Origin: Bacteroidales bacterium UBA1800
Lineage (GTDB): Bacteria > Bacteroidota > Bacteroidia > Bacteroidales > VadinHA17
Assembly (NCBI GenBank): GCA_002319915.1
Contig: DCFQ01000024.1
Location: 34,705 to 48,122 of the forward strand
DNA: 13,418 nucleotides
Direction of reading: 5' to 3'
Each line of letters begins with the position of its first letter. Within the stretch, counting starts at the first letter, position 1. The position numbers were made by a program, and so were the translations under genes. Under the pieces are notes generated by a model. That model saw nothing but the letters and a program-made list of their open reading frames with translations, was not told the origin of the DNA and did no database searches. Shown in pieces: positions 1 through 5,978 of the stretch.

Positions 1-45
1 CCTGCAAAACCTGCAGGACCTGCAAAACCTGCAGGACCTGCAAAA
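1..45. repeat. 18-bp minisatellite (CCTGCAAAA / CCTGCAGGA alternating 9-mers)
   Basis: Five consecutive 9-base units, CCTGCAAAA, CCTGCAGGA, CCTGCAAAA, CCTGCAGGA, CCTGCAAAA, give a perfect 18-base period. The array runs off the left edge, so its length is unknown. It begins 3 bases past the stop of the minus-strand PLD-like gene. The same TGCAGG-spaced pattern occurs inside that gene at 81-96 (CCTGCAGCTCCTGCAG), which encodes its Cys-Arg-Ser-Cys-Arg segment. All minus-strand frames through the visible array are open; one reads Cys-Arg-Ser-Cys-Arg-Phe repeats, resembling the tail of the gene. There are no unique spacers, so it is not a CRISPR. Confidence 0.9.
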
Positions 46-47
46 CT

Positions 48-563
48 TCACAAGATTGGATCGATGCAGTAGCTTTTGCGCCTGCAGCTCCTGCAGTATT
101 TCCCCCGCCATACCTCATCAAACTGGTCCATGATCTCACCAACGGTCGCAGGATCGGTAGTGATGAATCCTGATTCGAAATTACGTGTATCGTGACTTTT
201 GATACCAAGGCCCGCACCTGTCAGATTCGCCGAGCCCGAGTATGCGAACCTGCCGTCGACGATCAAGTGCTTGAAATGGACCCTGGGGCAGATCTGCCTC
301 TCCATGTTATCCCACAGCATAGGGTACTTGTCAAAACTCTTCCTGAAATTAGGCCCGGGCTCCTTCGCGTGCAAAAGCCGGATCAGGACCTTTTTTCTGG
401 TAAGGCTGTCCAGTACCCCCAGGAACGAAACGACATTCCCCTTATGGTGTACGTGCAGATCCTTGATATCGGCTGTGCCAATCCAGACAAATGCCGTTGC
501 CCTGGCGACCGGCTCAATAACCAGTTTGTAAAGATCCTCGTTGGTAACGAAGGTTATGCTCAT
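48..563 (-). CDS. single-HKD phospholipase D-like protein
   Basis: A 171-residue protein with one complete HKD motif: His96-x-Lys98-x4-Asp103, followed by Gly110-Ser111-Ala-Asn113-Leu-Thr, the usual downstream Gly-Ser/Asn pair of the phospholipase D superfamily. In this superfamily His is the nucleophile that forms a phospho-enzyme intermediate on phosphodiesters. With only one HKD, the enzyme would have to work as a homodimer, as in Nuc/BfiI-type nucleases. No signal peptide or membrane segment is visible, so a cytosolic protein acting on nucleic acid or phospholipid is possible; the substrate cannot be told. The C-terminus carries a cysteine cluster, Cys157-x2-Cys160-x5-Cys166, which could bind zinc or iron. 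The ATG at 561-563 has no clear Shine-Dalgarno site. The gene stands alone, divergent from the sigma operon, and its 3' end abuts a minisatellite made of related hexamers. The family assignment is firm; the role is unknown. Confidence 0.88.
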   Translation of the reverse strand: MSITFVTNEDLYKLVIEPVARATAFVWIGTADIKDLHVHHKGNVVSFLGVLDSLTRKKVLIRLLHAKEPGPNFRKSFDKYPMLWDNMERQICPRVHFKHLIVDGRFAYSGSANLTGAGLGIKSHDTRNFESGFITTDPATVGEIMDQFDEVWRGKYCRSCRRKSYCIDPIL

Positions 564-753
564 GGTGTGAATTTATATATTTTTCAGACAACCCAACACT
601 GCGGCCGGGGTATGCGCTTCGCTTCGACATAAACACAATATCAGTTCCAGTCCATTGCTAAATGCCGAAAATCCAGTAATTTGCTATTTAATTTCCTGAC
701 CTTTCCAACCTTTACAAGGAACTTCTCGTATTTTATAATAAAGCAGAGAGGTT
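564..753. other. divergent intergenic region, promoters not resolved
   Basis: This region separates the minus-strand PLD-like gene from the plus-strand lipoprotein-sigma-anti-sigma operon, so it should hold both promoters. AT-rich stretches lie just upstream of each start (573-584 for the minus gene, about 728-742 for the plus gene), but I found no convincing TAnnTTTG -7 box at the right distance from a TTTG element. If the operon is autoregulated by its own ECF sigma factor, its promoter need not match the housekeeping consensus. A purine-rich AGAGAGG (746-752) precedes the ATG at 754. Confidence 0.4.
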
Positions 754-1539
754 ATGAACCTTGGAAGAACAATCCCGGCAGGCATTTTTCTGATCCTGTT
801 CATCTCCGGATGCAGGAAAAAGGATGAGTATACCCGTCCCGTCACTGTAGATCTAAAGATAGGTGTATCAATGGACAGTTCACTGACAGCTGATTTTTTG
901 CATGTTACCAGTGTCAGGATAGGGATCGGCGGGATCAGTTTCAGGGGAATGCGAAACCCCGGAGGGGTTTACTACTTCGAAACTGATCCGAAAATGGATT
1001 TCCAGAAATTTTCTTCAAGTTGGATCACCGAATCAGTTCAGGTTTCTGACTTTGATATGCCACAGGGAATTTACCAGGGAATGTATTGGGATATTTTCCT
1101 CACTCCCTTGTCGCCGGATTATTTTCTTTCAGACGGATTGACTGAAAATGAACTTAAGGACATCGGATGTGTGGATCCCGGCGATGGTTATTGGTCCGGA
1201 GGGCCTACTGTGTCAGTGTCTGGTATCTATAAATCTGTTAATGGTGACAAGCTCCCTTTTGTGTGTGCATTATCTCCGTCGGTCAACTTGAATGTTCTTT
1301 CGGTTGATGAGTTTGGTAATGAGTGGATTACCCTATTTGTCGATAAGGATTATGAAGCTGTAATGACATTCAGATTTCGCACTAACAATCGTGTTCTTAA
1401 ACAAGATCTTTTTGAAAATGCTGAGATCTCAACCGGAAGTGGTTATCCGAGAATTATTATCTCTGCGTTAAGGAATTGGGATCTATGCTGTGAACTGGGT
1501 TTGGATATGTCAGTAAATGTTATAATCAGGAAATTGTAG
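754..1539 (+). CDS. lipoprotein, first gene of the ECF sigma/anti-sigma operon (DUF4382-like appearance)
   Basis: A 261-residue predicted lipoprotein. Residues 6-19 form a hydrophobic stretch ending in a lipobox, Ile-Ser-Gly-Cys20, followed by Arg-Lys-Lys-Asp-Glu, so the mature protein would be lipid-anchored at Cys20 in the periplasm or on an outer-membrane face. The mature part is beta-rich: residues 30-65 (hydrophobic strands, Phe-Leu-His-Val-Thr-Ser-Val-Arg-Ile), then a segment near 96-116 with Met-Pro-Gln-Gly-Ile-Tyr-Gln-Gly. This order of strands and the Pro-x-Gly-x-Tyr element resembles DUF4382-type lipoproteins, but I cannot confirm membership. The ATG at 754 follows a purine-rich AGAGAGG. 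Its stop lies 18 bases before the sigma-factor start, so co-transcription is likely. It may sense a signal for the downstream pair or be an effector. The lipoprotein call is good; the function is unknown. Confidence 0.8.
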   Translation: MNLGRTIPAGIFLILFISGCRKKDEYTRPVTVDLKIGVSMDSSLTADFLHVTSVRIGIGGISFRGMRNPGGVYYFETDPKMDFQKFSSSWITESVQVSDFDMPQGIYQGMYWDIFLTPLSPDYFLSDGLTENELKDIGCVDPGDGYWSGGPTVSVSGIYKSVNGDKLPFVCALSPSVNLNVLSVDEFGNEWITLFVDKDYEAVMTFRFRTNNRVLKQDLFENAEISTGSGYPRIIISALRNWDLCCELGLDMSVNVIIRKL

Positions 1540-1557
1540 CTGCCGGCTATTATTTCA

Positions 1558-2127
1558 ATGACATCACAGGAAACAAGCGATGCTGATTTGATCAGAGGTT
1601 GCCGGAACAACAACAGGAAAAGCCAGGAAATGCTGTACCGGCGTTATGCAAGGATTATGTTCAGTTTTTGCCTGATCTATGAGAGTGAGAGGGACAGGGC
1701 AAAGGACATCCTTCAGGAGGCATTTATTAAGATATTCAGGAACATATCAGGCTATCATAAAAGCGGTTCTCTTACCGGGTGGATGAAGAAGATAATCATC
1801 AACACCGCGATAGATCATTTCAGAAAAAAGACCAGCGGGATCAGGTTCATTCAGATTGAAGAAATGGATCACCCGGTCGCAGATGAAGAATCGGTTGAAG
1901 CCAGCCTGAACGAACAGGATATTATTTCACAGATCAGAAGGCTGCCGGAGGGCGCCAGGATAATCTTCCAGCTGCATGCACTCGAGGGATATAGCCACAG
2001 TGAGATCGCACACCTTCTGCACATCTCCGTGGGAACGTCGAAATCGCAAATCTGCAGGGCCAAACACCTTTTGCAGAAATGGATGAAAGAGAACGATAAA
2101 CTTAAATGTGAACCAATTGAAGGATAA
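1558..2127 (+). CDS. ECF-type RNA polymerase sigma factor
   Basis: A 189-residue sigma-70 family protein of extracytoplasmic-function type. Residues about 24-90 match region 2: Tyr-Arg-Arg-Tyr near the start, Asp-Arg-Ala-Lys-Asp-Ile-Leu-Gln-Glu-Ala-Phe (region 2.2 core-binding signature, residues 46-56), and Trp75 with Ile-Asn-Thr-Ala-Ile-Asp-His-Phe-Arg-Lys (81-90). Residues about 123-175 match region 4: Leu-Pro-Glu-Gly (129-132), Glu-Gly-Tyr-Ser-His-Ser-Glu-Ile-Ala (143-151), then a helix-turn-helix with Val-Gly-Thr-Ser-Lys-Ser-Gln (158-164) and a basic end. There is no region 1.1 or 3, as expected for ECF factors. It directs RNA polymerase to a small regulon when freed from its anti-sigma protein, here most probably the next gene, whose GTG start overlaps its 3' end by 20 bases. 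The lipoprotein gene ends 18 bases upstream. Such operons often autoregulate, but no promoter was resolved. Confidence 0.95.
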   Translation: MTSQETSDADLIRGCRNNNRKSQEMLYRRYARIMFSFCLIYESERDRAKDILQEAFIKIFRNISGYHKSGSLTGWMKKIIINTAIDHFRKKTSGIRFIQIEEMDHPVADEESVEASLNEQDIISQIRRLPEGARIIFQLHALEGYSHSEIAHLLHISVGTSKSQICRAKHLLQKWMKENDKLKCEPIEG

Positions 2128-3439
2128 GGATATAATTTCGGAAAACTTCCGGAGGAAGATCATGGGAGCCCCTGAAAGCCATATTGGCCAGGATCCAGCA
2201 GGTTACCTGAGCGATGGAGAAATGGATGAGGTTTGGGATGAGATATCGGTCGGGATTGACATTGAGGAAGTTTGGAATGGGATATCCGCTGATCTCCGCA
2301 AAGGCATCATGGTTGACCGGGGTCCGGGAGCCCTTCTTAAATTAATTGCAGTTGCTCTGGTCGTACTTACAGGATTTGTTCCGGGGAACAATAGAGAACC
2401 TTATCATTCCATCCTCCGAAATGAAAAGGTCATTATCAACGGCGGAACTGAAAAGGCGCTCAAGCCGGATTTGAGTGATAGGGTAATTTTGACGGACGGA
2501 GGGAACCTTCCGGGGGAGAATAACGCAGCATTGGCTCACCCGTCTGTCAAAAGACCAGGAAATCGTTCAATTGCATTTCCCGGGAAAGCCAGAATTGGAA
2601 GGGAATATGATGCAATAACCAGGGTTCCGACCAAACGCGCTGAAGAGATATATTCATTATCGCAGAAAGCGGAACCAAATCTTAAGGCGAACCTGTTCAC
2701 AACACAGCCAAACATGGACATGCATGTCCCTGAACCGGTCCATTATGGATTGGATGACATAAAGGTGGGTGCCGATTTGAAGAATACCGGATTTAATTTG
2801 CAGCAGAGTGTCGCAGCCGGCAAAATGCCCCCGGTCGGACAGAGTATGAACAGATTTTCAATCGGATTGACGGTTTTATTAAAGAACACCTGGCTTCTCA
2901 ATCATGAGACTTTTGACGGATTAAGATCCGAATCGCTCACAACAACGAAGCTCAAATGTTACCCGGACATGGATATCAGGCTGAATTATTTATTAAATAA
3001 CATATGGTCAATTCAAACAAACGGATATTTCTTTTCACAGACGGGTCAGGAATATAACGGATACTATAACGGACATTACGGGATAAAGAATATTACCCTC
3101 AAATATTCCATGGTCACCGTTTCTGCAAGGTACATGGTTGGCGGTACCGGCCATAATCGTTTCCATCCTTCATTAAGCCTGTTTGCGGGCTGCTATTTTT
3201 CAGTTCTGGACCGTGCTGATCAAAAGATTTTGGAAAATATGGAAAACGTCAAATGGGAATACAGGAAGACTGATTTCGGGATAAGGGTGGCCGGGGAATT
3301 TGAAATCTTCTTTTATAAAAATCTTTCCATTGCACCGGGCGTTTCAATATCGCTGGGAATACCGAACATATCAAAGGGCAGACATACCCGTAATGGGAGC
3401 GATGGTCTTTCACTGACACTTTATTATCATTTTTACTAA
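2108..3439 (+). CDS. Dma-like dual membrane-spanning anti-sigma factor (single inner-membrane helix plus C-terminal beta-barrel)
   Basis: A 443-residue protein in three parts. Residues 1-73 are charged and cytoplasm-like, with a tandem element, Glu-Val-Trp-x2-Ile-Ser at 41-47 and 54-60. Residues 75-92 form one hydrophobic helix. Residues 93-245 are a low-complexity, basic and Pro/Asn-rich linker long enough to cross the periplasm. Residues 249-443 alternate polar and hydrophobic/aromatic residues in the manner of outer-membrane beta-strands and end in His-Phe-Tyr, the aromatic C-terminus typical of barrels handled by the BAM complex. This matches the Dma design described in Bacteroides thetaiotaomicron, where one protein links outer membrane to cytoplasm and restrains an ECF sigma factor. 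The neighbouring sigma gene supports this. I chose GTG at 2108 (20-base overlap with sigma), because residues 1-20 look like the usual start of such domains. An ATG at 2162 has a perfect GGAGG site (2151-2155) and would remove 18 residues. Confidence 0.8.
   Translation: MNQLKDKDIISENFRRKIMGAPESHIGQDPAGYLSDGEMDEVWDEISVGIDIEEVWNGISADLRKGIMVDRGPGALLKLIAVALVVLTGFVPGNNREPYHSILRNEKVIINGGTEKALKPDLSDRVILTDGGNLPGENNAALAHPSVKRPGNRSIAFPGKARIGREYDAITRVPTKRAEEIYSLSQKAEPNLKANLFTTQPNMDMHVPEPVHYGLDDIKVGADLKNTGFNLQQSVAAGKMPPVGQSMNRFSIGLTVLLKNTWLLNHETFDGLRSESLTTTKLKCYPDMDIRLNYLLNNIWSIQTNGYFFSQTGQEYNGYYNGHYGIKNITLKYSMVTVSARYMVGGTGHNRFHPSLSLFAGCYFSVLDRADQKILENMENVKWEYRKTDFGIRVAGEFEIFFYKNLSIAPGVSISLGIPNISKGRHTRNGSDGLSLTLYYHFY
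2151..2164 (+). promoter_or_regulatory. strong Shine-Dalgarno-like site before an alternative internal start
   Basis: GGAGG at 2151-2155 lies six bases ahead of an in-frame ATG (2162-2164) inside the 5' end of the anti-sigma gene. Members of the Bacteroidota rarely rely on such sites, so it may be chance. It nevertheless raises the option of a shorter anti-sigma protein initiated after the sigma stop codon (2125-2127), instead of the overlapping GTG start. Confidence 0.4.
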
Positions 3440-3723
3440 ATATTAATGAGGTATTTCCATCCTTTTGCCTACGGGTTTCGTCCTAAAGGTATTAACAAGT
3501 AATCCCAGCGTCTTGGAAAGACTGAAGACAATTGCGTTGATGCCACCGCAAGCCGGCCTGGTAATGAACCTTTCCAGGCTTTAACTATTTGCTTAAGCCC
3601 CGGGGAAAATGTTTAACACATCTGTATCCCTCAGGAAGGGATAATATTTTCCCTTCTTAACAAATGATCCGGAAAATCGAGTTTTCCTTCCTATTCATTA
3701 TCAACAAAGCAACCAATACCGTT
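3440..3723. other. intergenic region with two small hairpins, no gene assigned
   Basis: This gap separates the anti-sigma gene from the metallophosphoesterase gene (start taken at 3724). It contains a possible stem GTCTT-GGA-AAGAC (3510-3522), a GCCTGG/CCAGGC pair around 3557-3580, and a stem GAAGGGA/TCCCTTC (3635-3656). No good housekeeping promoter was found. An 18-codon open frame (3446-3502) is discussed under findings. No tRNA or known riboswitch was recognised. Confidence 0.45.
3635..3656 (+). terminator. 7-bp hairpin upstream of the metallophosphoesterase gene
   Basis: GAAGGGA and TCCCTTC form a perfect 7-base-pair stem around the loop TAATATTT, followed by TT. It could end transcripts from the sigma operon, about 200 bases after its last stop, or sit in the leader of the next gene. 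There is no long T-run, so intrinsic termination is uncertain. Confidence 0.35.
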
Positions 3724-5046
3724 ATGAAAAAACTAAACCTGTGTTTCATTGTATCACTCCTTTTCTTAACATTCTGCTCGAAAGATCCGATGTTAAGGTG
3801 TCCCGAATTTCCTGCAGACAATCAGGGACATTACAATGCCATTTCACCTCCTTTCAGGATTGCAGTAGTCTCTGACATTCACTACATGGATCCCTTGATT
3901 TTACCATTGAACATTGAGAATAATACAGAATTTCAAAGCGAGGTCATGAAGGACCGCAAAATTCCCGAACTCAGTGACCCGGTCTTCAGGAGGGTTGTTT
4001 CAGATCTGATTGATGAAAGGCCGGATATACTCCTGATAACCGGCGATTTGGCAAGGGAAGGCGAACTTGTTTGCCACCAGGCAGTCAAAGGATTTCTCAG
4101 GAGGCTGGAAAGCCGGGGGATAAAAGTCTTCGTTATCCCCGGGAACAACGATATCAATAATCCCGAGGCCAAAACTTTCAGAACGGTACCGGCATCTCCT
4201 CTTCCGGGAGTGACACCTGACGAATTCGTGAGGTTATACAGGGAATTTGGATATGACGAAGCCCTTTACAGGGACGACAATTCCCTGAGCTATATTTGCC
4301 AGCCGTTTAAAGGAATTTGGATCCTGGGTATCGATGCAATCCATTATTCAGATAAGGGAGTCAGCGGTGTCATTGATCCGGGCACAATGAGCTGGATCAC
4401 GGAAAAGCTGGCGGAAGCCAATGAAAAGAATATAACAGTTCTGGCTATGATGCATTACGGGATTCTCGAACATTATTCAGGCCAGAACAACCTGGAGCCT
4501 CTCGTAAAAGATCACAAGGAGTTGGCTGATGCGTTAATGAATTCTGGTGTAAGGTTGATTTTCACAGGGCACTATCACGCTACCGACATTGTGGATTTCA
4601 CCAATAACGGAAAGACTCTGACTGACATAGAGACCGGCTCTCTCGTAACGCCTCCGATGTCCTACAGAATTATGAAACTCGATGATCACTTTGCCAATAT
4701 TGAAACCAGAAGGATAATGGACATAGATATGAGGATGCCTTTCAGGATGAATTTCCTCAGATACTGCGATGTTACGATTAACGCACGACTGAACGGATTT
4801 TTTACCTACGCCCTCAGATATATGTTTATGGTTCCAAAGGAGGAGGCAGTGCTTGCGGCACCATATTGCACCGCGGCTTTTAAAGATTATATTGCAGGTG
4901 ATGAGCAACTTACAGCTTCTGACATAGCGGATATAGAATCGATATCTACAAGGGTGCCATCATTCCCTCTGCTGGAAAGCTGCTTGTACAGCTGGCAGAC
5001 AGATCTGCCTCCCGGGGATAACAGGGTTCATCTAAAACTTAAATAG
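3724..5046 (+). CDS. calcineurin-like metallophosphoesterase, probable lipoprotein
   Basis: A 440-residue protein from the ATG at 3724. It opens with Met-Lys-Lys and a hydrophobic stretch ending Leu-Thr-Phe-Cys18, a lipobox-like site with an unusual Phe at -1. An ATG 60 bases upstream (3664) would put 20 unlike residues before this leader, so the later start is preferred. The five signature blocks of dimetal phosphoesterases are present in order: Asp51-x-His53, Gly107-Asp108, Gly140-Asn141-Asn142-Asp143, His244 (Met-Met-His-Tyr-Gly) and Gly-His283-x-His285. The usual Gly-Asn-His-Asp block carries Asn142 in place of the catalytic His. About 150 residues follow the core. The family hydrolyses phosphomono- or diesters with two metal ions; the substrate here is unknown, and the leader places it outside the cytoplasm. 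It is convergent with the next gene and has no operon partner. Confidence 0.88.
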   Translation: MKKLNLCFIVSLLFLTFCSKDPMLRCPEFPADNQGHYNAISPPFRIAVVSDIHYMDPLILPLNIENNTEFQSEVMKDRKIPELSDPVFRRVVSDLIDERPDILLITGDLAREGELVCHQAVKGFLRRLESRGIKVFVIPGNNDINNPEAKTFRTVPASPLPGVTPDEFVRLYREFGYDEALYRDDNSLSYICQPFKGIWILGIDAIHYSDKGVSGVIDPGTMSWITEKLAEANEKNITVLAMMHYGILEHYSGQNNLEPLVKDHKELADALMNSGVRLIFTGHYHATDIVDFTNNGKTLTDIETGSLVTPPMSYRIMKLDDHFANIETRRIMDIDMRMPFRMNFLRYCDVTINARLNGFFTYALRYMFMVPKEEAVLAAPYCTAAFKDYIAGDEQLTASDIADIESISTRVPSFPLLESCLYSWQTDLPPGDNRVHLKLK

Positions 5047-5082
5047 CGGGGATAGGTTACTTTCTTCAGCCAGGCTTAGCCA

Positions 5083-5128
5083 ATTTTAATCAATAGTACT
5101 TTTTAGTGGAAGCAGGGGCTATTAAAAT
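5083..5128. terminator. possible bidirectional terminator between convergent genes
   Basis: ATTTTAAT (5083-5090) and ATTAAAAT (5121-5128) are exact reverse complements flanking a 30-base loop that holds a run TACTTTTTAG. Inner ATAG/CTAT pairing could extend the stem with a bulge. It sits in the 102-base gap between the convergent metallophosphoesterase and DUF5715-like genes. The stem is AT-only, so this is a weak call. Confidence 0.3.
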
Positions 5129-5148
5129 CAACAGGAATAATTTCTGCT

Positions 5149-5844
5149 TTATCGTGCCACAACATGAAAGCAGCCCTGCTTCCTTTCATAGGTAGCCCAG
5201 CATTTGTCCTCCGCTTTAAGCTTATATATCACTTCTGCCAGGGCCTCCTTCAGGTACCATTTGTCACACTCCGTAATGGTGAATTTCCTGATCGAGAAAT
5301 GAGCATAGGAAATATCGAATGCATTTCCGTTCAGGTGAGGGCTGTTATCAGACGCATTCAGGTTGGACCTTTCCAGCCGCCTGGCACCATCCGAAGCCCG
5401 GGTCATGGATGTAATAATAAACCTCGATCCCTTGAATCCTTCCCGGTCAATCTTATCCCTGAACCTCCTTCCGATCTCATTCAGCAGCTTTCTGCCACTC
5501 CTGGTCAGTACCGGGTAACTGTGTGTCATGTCGTCGACAATATAACGTCTCCCGCTTCTGATCAGCCTGAGGCGGCCTGCAAGGACATTTCTCCGGATTT
5601 CCCAGGAATTGGAGGATTTTCCTATTCCTGATGACCTTGCCTCTTCTGAGTAGTCGACAATTCTGTCATTCAGCCTGTTACTGAAAACCGGCTGGTAGCT
5701 CCTGCACTTCTTGCTGAAATAATTACCCAGAAATGCCCTGTTCGACCGTGGTATAAATATTAAGCAAAGCGTAAAAACAGGAAAAATGATAAGCCATACT
5801 TTCAGCCGGTATTCTTTCCTGAGCCGGATCCTTCCCATACTCAC
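5149..5844 (-). CDS. DUF5715-type, M15-peptidase-like protein with N-terminal membrane anchor
   Basis: A 231-residue protein. A basic N-terminus is followed by one hydrophobic segment (residues 14-32) without a clear cleavage site, so it is probably anchored in the inner membrane with the domain in the periplasm. Residues about 105-231 carry the pattern of LAS/M15 D,D-peptidases: Ser-Met-Thr-Arg near 146-149, Ser-Asn-Leu-Asn-Ala (160-164), Ser-Pro-His170-Leu-Asn-Gly-Asn-Ala-Phe-Asp177-Ile-Ser-Tyr, and a C-terminal Cys-Phe-His227-Val-Val. His170, Asp177 and His227 would be the zinc ligands. The layout agrees with the DUF5715 family common in Bacteroidota. A role in trimming peptidoglycan stem peptides is inferred, not shown. 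The first codon taken is GTG (5844); an in-frame ATG two codons later (5838) is equally plausible. No Shine-Dalgarno site or clear promoter is visible. Confidence 0.8.
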   Translation of the reverse strand: MSMGRIRLRKEYRLKVWLIIFPVFTLCLIFIPRSNRAFLGNYFSKKCRSYQPVFSNRLNDRIVDYSEEARSSGIGKSSNSWEIRRNVLAGRLRLIRSGRRYIVDDMTHSYPVLTRSGRKLLNEIGRRFRDKIDREGFKGSRFIITSMTRASDGARRLERSNLNASDNSPHLNGNAFDISYAHFSIRKFTITECDKWYLKEALAEVIYKLKAEDKCWATYERKQGCFHVVAR

Positions 5845-5978
5845 CCAAATTGTATGAGGGTAAAAATAGATATATAACCGGATGATATTTTGCCCAGATA
5901 TTCACATGTTGCAATTTGTATTAACAATGCAGTTATGCAGGCGGGAATGGACTGCCGGCCAGGAGCCGGCGGTGCAGT
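5845..5978. other. short intergenic gap with hairpin 5951-5978
   Basis: The gap lies between the stop of the transporter gene and the start of the DUF5715-like gene, both on the minus strand. At 5951-5978, ACTG/CAGT and CCGGC/GCCGG pair around the loop CAGGA, with a five-base bulge. The hairpin touches the transporter stop codon (5979-5981) and could end its transcript, although no T-run follows on the minus strand. The remaining part is AT-rich near 5855-5900 and may contain the promoter of the DUF5715-like gene; I found no exact consensus. Confidence 0.4.

Noticed and set aside
1..45. Regularly repeated units that might suggest a CRISPR array
   Set aside because: Units are directly adjacent 9-mers without unique spacers; it is a minisatellite.
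192..632. Plus-strand open frame of 146 codons opposite the PLD-like gene
   Set aside because: It is antisense to a gene with a clear HKD motif, and its translation has no recognisable domain.
754..3439. Possibility that the sigma/anti-sigma pair is of the FecI/FecR type driving a SusC/SusD polysaccharide locus
   Set aside because: The anti-sigma candidate lacks the FecR domain order, and no SusC/TonB receptor or SusD gene is in the window.
3440..3663. Possible riboswitch or small RNA in the gap after the anti-sigma gene
   Set aside because: Only short isolated stems are visible, and none matches a known riboswitch core.
3664..3723. Upstream in-frame ATG extending the metallophosphoesterase by 20 residues
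   Set aside because: The extension puts extra residues before an obvious Met-Lys-Lys lipoprotein-like leader.
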